38,783 nt of DNA from Cytophagales bacterium (GCA_013298985.1 JAAFJS010000025.1:1-38783); one strand, 5' to 3'. Positions 16,292 to 25,087 are shown, numbered from the stretch's first letter. Translations and numbers: made by a program. Notes: a model not told the origin generated them from the sequence alone.

Positions 16292-17581
16292 TTAGTAACC
16301 ACCACGATATTTTAAAGTTTCTGATACTTTGGCGATAGCGACGATGTATGCCGCCAAACGCATGGAAACATTGTAATCTTTGGCAGCTTTATATACTCTT
16401 TCATAAGATTCTTGCATGATTCGGTCTAAGCGACGATTTACGCGGTCTTCCGACCACTTGTAGCCTAAGCGATTTTGCACCCACTCAAAGTAGGAAACTG
16501 TAACGCCACCCGCGTTTGCCAAAATGTCAGGCACTACGCTGATGCCTTTTTCATAAATAATACTGTCCGCCTTGGCGTTGGTGGGTCCGTTTGCCCCTTC
16601 TACAATCAACTTTGCTTGGATTTTGTGTGCATTAGCTGTGGTGATAACGTCTTCTTTGGCAGCAGGAATCAAAATATCTACCTTACTTTCAAGCAATTCT
16701 TCGTTAGTGATTCGTTCTGCCTCTTTGAATCCGTCCAAAATGCCACCATTTCCGTTTCTGAAACCAATCGCCTTGTTGATATCAATGCCTTTTTCGTTCC
16801 AGTATGCGCCAGTGTGGTCGCTAATTCCACAAATCTTGATGCCGCGTTCCTCAATCAGTTGGGCAGAAATAGAGCCTACATTTCCGAAGCCTTGTACTGC
16901 ACAAGTGGAACGACCTGGATTCAGTCGCAGTTTTGCCATTGAAGCTAAAGTGCTGACCATCACGCCTCTACCCGTAGCTTCTGTGCGCCCCAGCGAGCCG
17001 CCTACTACCAAAGGCTTACCCGTAACGACTGCGTGAACCGTTCTGCCCTGCGAACGAGAATATTCGTCCATGAGCCATGCCATCTCGCGAGGACCCGTAC
17101 CCATGTCAGGCGCAGGAATGTCTTGGTCAGGACCAAAAACATCTACCAGTGAAGAAGTATAGGCACGCGTGAGTCTTTCCAACTCGCCCACTGACATACT
17201 GCGAGGGTTACAGATAATACCGCCCTTGCCGCCGCCATACGGAATATCTACCACCGCGCATTTCCAAGTCATCCATGCCGCCAATGCCTTCACCTCGTCC
17301 AGCGTTACGCCCATGTCATAGCGGATACCGCCTTTGGAAGGTCCTAAAATATTGGAGTGAATGACGCGATACCCCTCGAATACTTTTTTCTTGCCATTGT
17401 CCATTGTAACGGGCAGAGAAACAATCACTTGCTTGGTAGGCGTTTTCAAAACCTCGTAAGTTTCTTCGTCCAAGCCCAGCAGCTGCGCCGCGTCGTGGAA
17501 ACGGGACATCATCGACTCAAAAGGATTCTCCTTGTTTATCGGTGCGGGTTCGATGTATGATGAATTACTTGTTGTTGTCAT
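16292..17581 (-). CDS. gdhA: Glu/Leu/Phe/Val dehydrogenase, glutamate dehydrogenase type
   Basis: 429 residues, the size of the hexameric class (about 410-450). The substrate domain shows PSKGGIRY (Lys83), WMTWKCAVVDIPYGGGKGGI (Lys107, catalytic Lys119) and PAPDMGT (Asp159). The Rossmann segment AVQGFGNVGS binds the nicotinamide cofactor, and the C-terminal VPDILANAGGVTVSYFEWVQ completes the fold. It interconverts glutamate with 2-oxoglutarate and ammonia in the cytoplasm. NAD versus NADP preference cannot be settled by eye. The gene stands alone, with a candidate promoter 77 bases upstream and a strong shared terminator. Confidence 0.92.
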   Translation of the reverse strand: MTTTSNSSYIEPAPINKENPFESMMSRFHDAAQLLGLDEETYEVLKTPTKQVIVSLPVTMDNGKKKVFEGYRVIHSNILGPSKGGIRYDMGVTLDEVKALAAWMTWKCAVVDIPYGGGKGGIICNPRSMSVGELERLTRAYTSSLVDVFGPDQDIPAPDMGTGPREMAWLMDEYSRSQGRTVHAVVTGKPLVVGGSLGRTEATGRGVMVSTLASMAKLRLNPGRSTCAVQGFGNVGSISAQLIEERGIKICGISDHTGAYWNEKGIDINKAIGFRNGNGGILDGFKEAERITNEELLESKVDILIPAAKEDVITTANAHKIQAKLIVEGANGPTNAKADSIIYEKGISVVPDILANAGGVTVSYFEWVQNRLGYKWSEDRVNRRLDRIMQESYERVYKAAKDYNVSMRLAAYIVAIAKVSETLKYRGGY

Positions 17582-17657
17582 TATAGTATTGCGTTGTTTA
17601 TGTATTTTTTAAAATGAAAACAAAATGATGTTTAAAAATTTATTACAAAGTTTATCG

Positions 17658-17689
17658 CAAAATTAATAAATTTGGATTGATAGAATCAA
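17658..17689 (-). promoter_or_regulatory. Candidate promoter of gdhA
   Basis: On the minus strand, TTG, 21 bases, TAATTTTG. This fits TAnnTTTG with a -33 TTG at slightly long spacing, about 77 bases before the gdhA ATG. Confidence 0.5.
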
Positions 17690-17853
17690 TATGCGCGGTG
17701 CTATTTTAAAAATAAAACTTTACTCACTCAAAAATTTACTAACTTGCGTTGCTTAGTGGTAAGATGTCTTTTGGAATAGTGGATATTTTGCTACAAAAAT
17801 ACCAAAATCTAACTGCTTTCATTAAGCAAAAATAAAATTACACCTCATTTATT

Positions 17854-18606
17854 ATGACTTTTGTTGATAAAAACCTCTTTGTGGAGGGGCATTATTTGGG
17901 CAAGCCCGCCGAATTTACAGATAGAATTATCCTAAAAAGAATTGCCCTCACCGAGCAAATCAAGGATTTTTGCGGGAAAGATTTGACACTTGCAGATGTG
18001 GGCTGTGGCAATGGCGCGTCTATGTTTTTGTTAGCAGATAAGATGCAAAAATGTGTGGGCATCGAAGTTTTTGGCACGCACCAAGCCGCATTTGAGCAGA
18101 TGAAGGCACAAACCAATGCCACCAACTGTGAGTTTATCGTCTTTGACATAGAGCAACAGACTTATCCTGAGCAGTTTGACCGAATAATTTGTTTTGAGGT
18201 GATTGAGCATCTGGCAGACGATAAAAACGTAAAAGCCCTTTACAATATGCTCAAAGCGGGCGGCAAAGCGGCGATTAGTGTGCCAAATAAATGGTGGATT
18301 TTTGAAACGCATGGCGCAAAACTGCCCTTGCTTCCTTGGAACAGAGTGCCTTTCTTTTCGTGGCTTCCGCGTCCTATCCACGAACGCTTTGCCAATGCGC
18401 GCATCTATACACAAGGCAGAATCCGCAAATTATTAGCAGAGGCAGGCTTTGAGATAGAGGAAATTAGCTACATCACCGCGCCCTTGGACGTGCTGAAAGA
18501 CAGCAAGTTAAAAAGCTGGTTACTGGAAAATATCTTTACAGGCAATACGACTAATGTACCTTTTCTTTCTACTTCTGTTTTTGTAGTGGTGAGCAAGCCT
18601 GATTAA
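17854..18606 (+). CDS. Class I SAM-dependent methyltransferase
   Basis: 250 residues. Motif I is LADVGCGNGASMFLLADKM (about 46-64), with CVGIEVFG as the acidic loop and FDRIICFEVIEHLADDKNVK as motif IV/V. The VIEHL signature and KAGGKAAISVPNKWWIFETHG are typical of ubiquinone/glycan-type Methyltransf_11/25 enzymes, often associated with cell-surface sugar modification. It lies just upstream of, and convergent with, a glycan biosynthesis operon, which makes a role in surface polysaccharide methylation plausible but unproven. Confidence 0.85.
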   Translation: MTFVDKNLFVEGHYLGKPAEFTDRIILKRIALTEQIKDFCGKDLTLADVGCGNGASMFLLADKMQKCVGIEVFGTHQAAFEQMKAQTNATNCEFIVFDIEQQTYPEQFDRIICFEVIEHLADDKNVKALYNMLKAGGKAAISVPNKWWIFETHGAKLPLLPWNRVPFFSWLPRPIHERFANARIYTQGRIRKLLAEAGFEIEEISYITAPLDVLKDSKLKSWLLENIFTGNTTNVPFLSTSVFVVVSKPD

Positions 18607-18617
18607 TTTATTTTTTT

Positions 18618-18686
18618 AGCAGTGCTTTTTTATCTCCTCCCCTACCCTACTGAAAAGTAGAAATTGGCTATTTGCAAAAGAAGTTC
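18618..18686. repeat. Second, diverged copy of the MITE-like element
   Basis: AGCAGTGCTTTTTTATCTCC (from 18618), then CTCCCC, CCCTACTG-AAAAGTAG and a right end ATTTGCAAAAGAAGTTC parallel the element at 14855-14940 in order: AGTG.TTTTTTATC.CCTCCCC, internal stem, then (C/T)GCAA(A)AGAAGT. The left terminal repeat is eroded. It sits between a convergent methyltransferase and glycosyltransferase. Confidence 0.5.
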
Positions 18687-18688
18687 AT

Positions 18689-19819
18689 TTATTTTTTTAC
18701 CAAAACACATTTAATTTCTTTTCCAAAAATGATGTCAAAAGCATAATCTGCAATGAACGCTTGGTTTTCGGCAATAAAATAAAATAGAAAATCACGTACA
18801 TTGACAAAATTGACGGCTTCGGTTTCAAAAGTAAAAAGTTCGGTTACGCGATAAAAAATGCCTATTTTTTCAAAAATTTGATTTATCTTAGAAAATAAAC
18901 CTCCCAAGCGAGATTTTCCGCTAATTTTGATATGTATAAATTCTTGATTAACAATGAGATATTCGCCTGAACGCAGTAATGAAAAAGTCTGTGAAAATAG
19001 AACAAAAGCCTGTAATGTAGGATAATCAAAAGTAAAGTTTGCAGGTATTTGTGATTGTAAAATGGGTAAAGCGGGTCTTTTTTGGGTAGATTTCTGAATA
19101 GAATTTAGGTAAGGTAACGGCAAAAGAGGCTTTGTTTTGGCATATTTTTCCATTGTGGCGAGCCAAAGCGAAGGCATGAGGTCTTTGGTAGTGGCATAGG
19201 CGTGCCATTGATGAAATGTAGGTGATTCACTGATAGACAGCACTTTACCTTCTAAATGAATGGCTTTCAATCTCTTTTTGAGGTCTAAGTCTTCTACTCC
19301 CCAGACCTTAAAATACTCATCATAGCCACCAATTTCATAGATTTTTTCTCTTGGAAACGCTATCAGCCCCGCCGCCATGTCTGTACTACTGACCTTATGT
19401 GGGTACGTTTTTTGGAAATCTAACTTTTCGTAATCGCGCACATTTTCAGGGAGATAATAACACTGATACTGCACAAAGGAGTTTTTATCTATTTTATTTT
19501 TGAGCAACCCCAAAAAAGTAGGCGAATAAATCAAATCTATATCGACTACCACTACAAAATCGCCTTGTACGCACTGTATGCCAAGGTTGAGCGCATGGGA
19601 GCGCGACCAAAACTGATAACGCGTATCAAAATAAAAATAGCGAAGCGAAGAAAATTGCTGACAAAGTTGTGCTATCTCTTTTTGGATTTCTACCTCACTA
19701 CCGTAATCAACAAAGATAATTTCAAAATCTGTAATACTTTGATTTTGAATTGATTGCAAACAATTTTTGACGCGTGCTACTTCTCGGTTGCGGTATGGAA
19801 CTACAAAGGAAAAATTCAT
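18689..19819 (-). CDS. Glycosyltransferase family 2 (last gene of glycan operon)
   Basis: The ATG at 19819 is chosen over a TTG five codons earlier because the protein then begins MNFSFVVPYRNRE, the normal GT-A start; length is 376 residues. NTP-sugar features: FVVPYRN, EIIFVDYGS (about 31-39) and VVVDIDLIYSPTFLG (DxD-type metal motif). Later, AAGLIAFPREKIYEIGGYDE and VWGVEDLDLKKRL are the acceptor-side galactosyl-transferase-like GYDExF..WG.ED elements of polymerising or chondroitin-type GT2 enzymes. The last 130 residues have no recognised domain. A TATATTTG box lies only 5 bases before the ATG. Even so, the 30-base gap to the aminotransferase gene suggests mainly operon transcription. Confidence 0.85.
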   Translation of the reverse strand: MNFSFVVPYRNREVARVKNCLQSIQNQSITDFEIIFVDYGSEVEIQKEIAQLCQQFSSLRYFYFDTRYQFWSRSHALNLGIQCVQGDFVVVVDIDLIYSPTFLGLLKNKIDKNSFVQYQCYYLPENVRDYEKLDFQKTYPHKVSSTDMAAGLIAFPREKIYEIGGYDEYFKVWGVEDLDLKKRLKAIHLEGKVLSISESPTFHQWHAYATTKDLMPSLWLATMEKYAKTKPLLPLPYLNSIQKSTQKRPALPILQSQIPANFTFDYPTLQAFVLFSQTFSLLRSGEYLIVNQEFIHIKISGKSRLGGLFSKINQIFEKIGIFYRVTELFTFETEAVNFVNVRDFLFYFIAENQAFIADYAFDIIFGKEIKCVLVKK

Positions 19820-19849
19820 GGTACAAATATACAAATTTTACATTACACA

Positions 19850-20986
19850 TCAGGGAAGCTGATAATACTGCTGGATTTGGTCAATCACCACATTTTGTTC
19901 CTCAGCAGTGAGTTCGTAAAAAAAAGGCAATCGTATCAATGTATCACTATAAAAATCACTGTTGGGCAACTCTCTGCCATCGTGTTTTGGGGTATAGTAA
20001 ACAGATTTGTGCAAAGAAAGGTAATGAAATACGGCATTGATACCTTTTTGTTTCAAGTGGCTGATTAAACTTTCTCTGTCTTTTGCCTTGTTGCAAACTA
20101 TGAAAAACATATGGGCATTGTTGCTGGCAAAGGCTGGCAAATGAGGCAAACGCAATTTCCCTTGTGCTGCCAAAGGTGCTAAACCTGCCTGGTAAGTATC
20201 CCAAATTTGTTTTCTGCGTTGCTGAATATCGTCTAAATTTTCTAATTGGGCATACAAAAAAGCTGCAATAATATCGGAGGGCAAAAACGAAGACCCCATG
20301 TCCACCCAACCATATTTATCTACTTCGCCTCTGAAAAAAGCACTGCGGTTTGTTCCTTTTTCACGTATAATTTCGGCTCTTTGGGCAAATTTTTCGTCAT
20401 TGATTGCCAACATTCCGCCCTCACCTGCCATAATGTTTTTGGTTTCGTGGAAAGAAAAAGCTGCCAAATGCCCAATGCTGCCCAACGGTCTGCCTTCATA
20501 ATAGCTGTCTATTGCTTGGGCTGCATCTTCTATGACGTACAAGTTATATTTGTTGGCAAGTGCCATGATTTTGCCCATATCACAGGCTATGCCCGCATAA
20601 TGCACAGGCACAATAGCCTTTGTACGTGGTGTAATCAGTGCTTCTATTTGGTCGGCATCGAGGTTTGGATTGGCTGCATTGCTGTCTGCAAACACAATTT
20701 TTGCCCCTCGCAACACAAAAGCATTGGACGTAGATACAAAAGTGTAGGAAGGCATAATGACCTCATCGCCTTCCTGAATACCAATCAAGAGAGCTGCCAT
20801 TTCGAGGGCATCAGTACAAGAAGTGGTAAGCAAACACTTTTTGAAACCGTATTTTTGCTCAAAAAATTGGTGGCATTTTTTGGTAAAAATTCCATCACCC
20901 GAAATTTTAGCAGACTGTACGGCTTGGTAAATATAATGTGTTTCCTTGCCTGTGAGGTAGGGTTTGTTGAAGGGAATGTGTGTCAT
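19850..20986 (-). CDS. rffA: dTDP-4-amino-4,6-dideoxygalactose transaminase (WecE/RffA type)
   Basis: 378 residues, same length as E. coli WecE and alike along the whole chain. Shared stretches include GDEVIMPSYTFVSTSNAFVL, RGAKIVF, PVHYAGIACDM, the PLP-binding SFHETK with Lys183, EIIREKGTNRSAFFRGEVDK and NAHMFFI. Asp154 (IEDAAQ) contacts the pyridine nitrogen. The enzyme transfers an amino group from glutamate to dTDP-4-keto-6-deoxyglucose, giving dTDP-Fuc4N, a precursor of surface polysaccharide. The gene upstream (5 bases away) is a NeuD-like acetyltransferase that could make the N-acetyl form. DegT-family members differ in sugar specificity, but similarity to WecE is stronger than to other branches I know. 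Confidence 0.9.
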   Translation of the reverse strand: MTHIPFNKPYLTGKETHYIYQAVQSAKISGDGIFTKKCHQFFEQKYGFKKCLLTTSCTDALEMAALLIGIQEGDEVIMPSYTFVSTSNAFVLRGAKIVFADSNAANPNLDADQIEALITPRTKAIVPVHYAGIACDMGKIMALANKYNLYVIEDAAQAIDSYYEGRPLGSIGHLAAFSFHETKNIMAGEGGMLAINDEKFAQRAEIIREKGTNRSAFFRGEVDKYGWVDMGSSFLPSDIIAAFLYAQLENLDDIQQRRKQIWDTYQAGLAPLAAQGKLRLPHLPAFASNNAHMFFIVCNKAKDRESLISHLKQKGINAVFHYLSLHKSVYYTPKHDGRELPNSDFYSDTLIRLPFFYELTAEEQNVVIDQIQQYYQLP

Positions 20987-20991
20987 TAGTT

Positions 20992-21663
20992 TTAGACAAT
21001 ATTTAAGTTTTTTATCTCTTTTGCAGGATAGCCAATCACATTTTTTTCAGAAGAAATGTGATTGATTATCACGCTTCCTATACCTATTTTGACATCGTTT
21101 TCTATTCGAATATTGTTAGCAATCGTAGTATTTGCCCCCACAAAAACACCATCATCAATTTGCACACAACCACACACACACACCATTGGCGCAAAGAAAC
21201 AAGCATCTCCAACTGTACTTTCATGGGAAATTGTAACAGAGTTATTGATGATACAGGCGTTACCAATTCTCACTTTTTGGTCTATATTCGATTTTGGATA
21301 GATATAAGTTGCCTTACCTATCAGTGCCGTTGGGTTTATATACGCAGTATGATGGATAAAATTAGGCGCGTTTCTATTCAAGTTTATTAATTCTTCAAAG
21401 ATAGCCTTTCGTTTGGCTAAATGTTTGTAACCCAATCCTATATAAAAATCAAGGTCAGCAAAGTTTTTTTGGGGATAATCATTAAAAGGCAAAACTTCTA
21501 ATTTATTAAAATCTCTATTTAGTATGCCTGAGCCAAGATTCTGAAAAAGAATATCGTCAAAAACAGTAGTTACCAAATCAGCGTTTTGGTATTTTTCTTT
21601 TAGAAATTCATGAATTTGTATGCCTAAACTTCCATAACCAATAATGCCTATTTTTGGAGTCAT
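20992..21663 (-). CDS. NeuD/PglD-type sugar O/N-acetyltransferase
   Basis: 223 residues. The N-terminal domain (1-95) is the PglD-like Rossmann piece (IGIIGYGSLGIQIHEFL, then DFYIGLGYKHLAKRKAIFEE). From about 108 on there are left-handed beta-helix hexapeptides (NPTALIGKATYIYPKSNIDQ, VRIGNACIINNSVTISHEST). His147 in ISHEST is the expected general base. Directly upstream of the WecE-type transaminase, it is the best candidate for acetylating dTDP-Fuc4N with acetyl-CoA. A (CA)6 run lies inside the gene at MVCVCGCV, a segment that is usually less Cys/Val repetitive. Other amino-sugar substrates are possible. Confidence 0.85.
   Translation of the reverse strand: MTPKIGIIGYGSLGIQIHEFLKEKYQNADLVTTVFDDILFQNLGSGILNRDFNKLEVLPFNDYPQKNFADLDFYIGLGYKHLAKRKAIFEELINLNRNAPNFIHHTAYINPTALIGKATYIYPKSNIDQKVRIGNACIINNSVTISHESTVGDACFFAPMVCVCGCVQIDDGVFVGANTTIANNIRIENDVKIGIGSVIINHISSEKNVIGYPAKEIKNLNIV
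21171..21182. repeat. (CA)6 dinucleotide run inside the acetyltransferase gene
   Basis: Twelve bases of CA on the plus strand, within a longer CA-rich stretch beginning at 21162. It encodes CVCGCV in the beta-helix. A slippage event here would shift the frame. Confidence 0.8.
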
Positions 21664-21690
21664 ATAACTTTATCAAAAAAAATGATAGTT

Positions 21691-22389
21691 TTAAAATACA
21701 TTTTTTAGATACATTTTTGCATTTTTTCCCTCATTCATCAGCAAATCTACGATGCTAACACCATGCTCGAAAGGAGGATATAATTGCCCATACTCTTGAT
21801 AACCTGAGTAATCCATATACCTAATCTCTATTCCTGCATTTTGAAAGAGAGCTTCATTCAGATATGCCTTTGCTGCGGGACCTGAATAATAAACATTCGC
21901 CTCTAATTGCTGACAAATATCAATGAGTCTTTGCGTTCTATCTTCTACTAATTCGAAGACTGTGGAAAAAACAAACTGTGTCTTTATATCCAAAAAAGAG
22001 CAAATATTGGACAAAAAAAGATGATTGATGTCTGTAAGAAATGTAAAATGCCCTGCTTGATGGTACAAATCTGCCAAAAAATCATAGCTTTCTCTGAATT
22101 TAGCCGCTTTTGCATAGTTGAGTTGGATAGTTTTAAGGTGTTTGCTGTGCCAGTTGGTGTCGTGAATTTTGCTATCCCTAATTTTTTGATGCAAAGAGTC
22201 TATCTTGACAGGAATAGTTATCCACTGCACGCCTTGTGGTGTTTTGATTTTATTGCGATTACGCCAATCATTTTTTGTATATTGCATATCATCATACACC
22301 ACAAAAATATCCGCAGATTTTATCATATCAAAATATCCTTTCCAAGGGATATAATTGGACTGACAAATACTCACTTTTTTTTTCATCAA
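21691..22389 (-). CDS. WbqC-like family protein
   Basis: 232 residues matching the WbqC family along its length. It starts KVSICQSNYIPWKGYFDMIK, followed by ADIFVVYDDMQYTKNDWRNR, then KTPQGVQWITIPVK and, near the end, YPPFEHGVSIVDLLMNEG. WbqC-like genes are found in O-antigen and capsule clusters beside amino-sugar biosynthesis; the biochemical role is not firmly known. It sits 4 bases after a methyltransferase and 27 before the acetyltransferase, so it is in the middle of the operon. Two adjacent ATGs (MM) make the exact start ambiguous by one codon. Confidence 0.9.
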   Translation of the reverse strand: MMKKKVSICQSNYIPWKGYFDMIKSADIFVVYDDMQYTKNDWRNRNKIKTPQGVQWITIPVKIDSLHQKIRDSKIHDTNWHSKHLKTIQLNYAKAAKFRESYDFLADLYHQAGHFTFLTDINHLFLSNICSFLDIKTQFVFSTVFELVEDRTQRLIDICQQLEANVYYSGPAAKAYLNEALFQNAGIEIRYMDYSGYQEYGQLYPPFEHGVSIVDLLMNEGKNAKMYLKNVF

Positions 22390-22393
22390 TTAC

Positions 22394-23245
22394 TTATTTT
22401 TCAGCTATAAAGCCAACATATTTGAATAGATTTCGACTCAAAGGCAAGGATTTTTGCAACGTCTGATTCATAATTGCTGCATACTTGAATCTATCTTCTT
22501 TGGTATATTGGGGGTCGTTTATCAGACCGCCTTCGCCAATAAACCAATGATAAAAGAAAGAGATTTTGGTAAAACCAACTTCATGGAGGGTCGCGATAAG
22601 GTCTTCTTCCTTGAAACCACCTTTGATGTTTTTACCAAATTCAGCATGATTAAAAGTTTCTTTGCTCACACCAAAACTCTTTTCAATATCCTCATCTTTG
22701 TAAGTTACAGCTTCGATTTCGCGTTTGACAATAAAATCATACTCGCCATGTCTGTCCAGTTTATTGACTCCTTCCCAGAAATAATAATTTGGGTCTAAAT
22801 CGACATATAATCTTCCACCATCACGCAAAGATTGATAGGCATTTTGCAAGGTAGGCTTTACTTCGTATAAGTGGTGTAAGAAAGAATAGGCAGTAGCAAT
22901 ATCAAAGTAGTTTTTGGGTAAAGCTGCCTTTGCTGTATCGTCATTGATAATAGTTATTTTGGCATCACCTGACATATCAATTCGGTCTGTCATTGCTTTG
23001 GTAACATCTACACCATAAATTTCTTTGACATACTTTTTGCCAATTAATATCATAAAACCTGTGCCACAACCCAAATCAAGCATTTTTTCAGCATTGAGGT
23101 TCGTGATAGCTTTGAGAAAATTAGCCTCTACTTTTTCTACGTTTTCATTACGGAAATGAGGCTCGCACGTATTGTAATGTGCAGACATTTTGGAATGTAA
23201 CTCTACATTTGCCTGTATAATCTGCTGATTTATATTTTCTTGCAT
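22394..23245 (-). CDS. SAM-dependent methyltransferase in glycan operon
   Basis: 283 residues. Motif I is MLDLGCGTGFMILIGKKYV (about 55-73), the acidic loop is IYGVDVTKAM, and FDIATAYSFLHHLYEVKPTL is the motif IV/V region. The RDGGRLYVDLDPNYYFWEGV segment and a long C-terminal extension are seen in methyltransferases of surface-polysaccharide clusters. Tight spacing to WbqC (4 bases) argues for co-expression. The acceptor is probably a sugar or sugar-nucleotide hydroxyl or amine, inferred from context only. Confidence 0.85.
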   Translation of the reverse strand: MQENINQQIIQANVELHSKMSAHYNTCEPHFRNENVEKVEANFLKAITNLNAEKMLDLGCGTGFMILIGKKYVKEIYGVDVTKAMTDRIDMSGDAKITIINDDTAKAALPKNYFDIATAYSFLHHLYEVKPTLQNAYQSLRDGGRLYVDLDPNYYFWEGVNKLDRHGEYDFIVKREIEAVTYKDEDIEKSFGVSKETFNHAEFGKNIKGGFKEEDLIATLHEVGFTKISFFYHWFIGEGGLINDPQYTKEDRFKYAAIMNQTLQKSLPLSRNLFKYVGFIAEK

Positions 23246-23297
23246 AAGAATCTATTATTGAAAATGAAAAATGGAAAGATTAGAATTTTAGAATTAG

Positions 23298-24089
23298 TTA
23301 TTCTGTTTTTTGTTGGAATTTTCGAAGTTCTGGTGGTGCATAGTATTCTTCATAATTGGCAGGTACTTGTGCCAAAAATCCAAGTTTTTGCTTTGCTTCT
23401 TGCGAAACAGAGGTCATATCAATATTTTGCATTGCTCTTGGAATATCTATGCGCTGTTTCATCCAAGAACGGCACATATTAATTGTAAGGGCGTGCCTCC
23501 ATTGCTGGGTGAGATTCTGCCCACCTGCGTGCCATACCCTCGCATTAAAAAACCATACAGTTCCAGCTTTGGCAATTACTCTTTTTCCTTGTTGATAAAA
23601 CTCTTCATCAGTAGGTTGCTCTGCTTTGGTCTGCGAAAAAGGAAGAAAATAGGTAGCTCCATTGTCCTCTGTAAAATCATCTAAGAGTATCGTAGCCCCC
23701 ATATTGGTAATATAATTAGGGATAATGCGTGGGCTATCTACATGAATCCGACGCGAGTAATTGGTTTTATTAGGAGGCATGGAGGAAGATGTGTAGGCAT
23801 AGACAATACAGCCCTCACCCAGTACAGCATTAAAAACCCCCGTCAAACGTGGATTATCAAACAAGTCTATAAAAATTTTGTCATACAAAGCGCAAAGCAT
23901 CACCATACCATAATCTTTGTATTGTGTGCCACCATGAAAACTTGCCTCCGCCTCTATCGCTTGGCTAAGTGCTACCTTTGCTTGGCTAATGAAATCTGCA
24001 TCTAATACTTCTGGTACGATGGCATAGCCTTGCGTATGAATTTGATTGGCAAATATTGCTAATTGTTCTTGACTAAAAGATGGATTCAT
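23298..24089 (-). CDS. Phytanoyl-CoA dioxygenase (PhyH) family oxygenase
   Basis: 263 residues, 2-oxoglutarate/Fe(II) oxygenase fold. The facial triad is visible: IHVDSP (His116, Asp118) and VWHAGGQN (His187), with Arg198 (QQWRHAL) as the likely 2-oxoglutarate anchor. GATILLDDFTEDNGATYFLP and AGTVWFFNARVWHAGG are the typical core strands. PhyH enzymes hydroxylate diverse small molecules. In this operon a sugar nucleotide or glycan-attached group is a reasonable substrate, but that is inference. The gene is 13 bases downstream of the first GT2 gene and 52 upstream of the methyltransferase. Confidence 0.87.
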   Translation of the reverse strand: MNPSFSQEQLAIFANQIHTQGYAIVPEVLDADFISQAKVALSQAIEAEASFHGGTQYKDYGMVMLCALYDKIFIDLFDNPRLTGVFNAVLGEGCIVYAYTSSSMPPNKTNYSRRIHVDSPRIIPNYITNMGATILLDDFTEDNGATYFLPFSQTKAEQPTDEEFYQQGKRVIAKAGTVWFFNARVWHAGGQNLTQQWRHALTINMCRSWMKQRIDIPRAMQNIDMTSVSQEAKQKLGFLAQVPANYEEYYAPPELRKFQQKTE

Positions 24090-24102
24090 TATTTGAATAG
24101 TT

Positions 24103-25047
24103 TTAATTAAAATTTATTTGCTCTCTGATAATAAATAACGGTCTATTTTGCACTTCTTTCAGCACCCTACCTATATAAAGCCCTGAAAGCCCTACCACCA
24201 CGACCTGTAAGCCGCCTACAAAAATAATAGTAGAAATAATGGAAACAAAACCATGCTGATAATCTATAAAAAATAGTTTAGTGATAAAGATAAATAACAA
24301 CAGCAAAAAGCCCACTCCTGCTACTAAAAGCCCAAATAAGGAAATTATTTTCAAAGGAATGTCAGAAAAAGAAATAATAGCATCTAAAGCAAGCAACATT
24401 CTCTTTTTGAAATTATAACTTGATTTGCCTCTCTTACGTTCTTGGTGATGTACTTCGATATAGCCATGCTTAAAGCCAAGCCAAGATTCCAAGCCAGGTA
24501 AGTAGCGGCTTTTTTCCTTCAAGGAGTTATACGCATCTACAAAGCGACGGTTCATCACTCGGAGTGTAGAAACATTGATAGGTGTATTATTGCCTGTCAG
24601 CTTGTTGAGCAAGGTATTGAATAAATAGGAGCTGAGTTTATCCCCAAAACTGCTAAAACGTGCTTTTCGCAACCCAAAAACCATATCTAAGTCATTGTTT
24701 TGGATATGGTCTAATAAAATAGGAATTTGGTCTGGTGATTCTTGCATATCTACATTGAGCATACCTACATACTCACCCACAGCATACTGATAGCCACAAG
24801 ACAAGGCAATATGCTGTCCAAAATTTCGACTCAAATCAATTACTTTTACAAAATCATATTCTTTAGCCACGTTTTTCAAATAGGAAAAAGAATCATTTTT
24901 ACTACCATCATTTACAAAAATAAGTTCTACTATTTCTTTAATATTTGTACTTTTAAGATAATTAACAAAAACCTTTCTAAATTCAATACAAAAATCGTCT
25001 GCTAACTCTCCATCATTATAAATAGGAACTATAAAAGAATATTGCAT
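24103..25047 (-). CDS. GT2 polyprenyl-phosphate glycosyltransferase with two membrane helices
   Basis: 314 residues and the first gene of the operon. The GT-A domain (1-220) has SFIVPIYNDG, ELIFVNDGSKNDSF and a metal motif NVDMQESPDQIP (98-109) where relatives have DADLQ(D/H)PP, so the first Asp is replaced by Asn. LSRNFGQHIALSCGYQYAVG is the DPMS/GtrB/ArnC signature. Two membrane spans follow (about 226-255 and 262-285, e.g. IISLFGLLVAGVGFLLLLF). Such enzymes transfer a sugar from a nucleotide to undecaprenyl phosphate at the inner face of the cytoplasmic membrane, usually feeding a flippase. Whether the Asn substitution matters is unknown; the second Asp is kept. Confidence 0.88.
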   Translation of the reverse strand: MQYSFIVPIYNDGELADDFCIEFRKVFVNYLKSTNIKEIVELIFVNDGSKNDSFSYLKNVAKEYDFVKVIDLSRNFGQHIALSCGYQYAVGEYVGMLNVDMQESPDQIPILLDHIQNNDLDMVFGLRKARFSSFGDKLSSYLFNTLLNKLTGNNTPINVSTLRVMNRRFVDAYNSLKEKSRYLPGLESWLGFKHGYIEVHHQERKRGKSSYNFKKRMLLALDAIISFSDIPLKIISLFGLLVAGVGFLLLLFIFITKLFFIDYQHGFVSIISTIIFVGGLQVVVVGLSGLYIGRVLKEVQNRPLFIIREQINFN

Positions 25048-25087
25048 TATACCAAAAATAAATTTAATCTCCTAAAAAAATCTGCCT

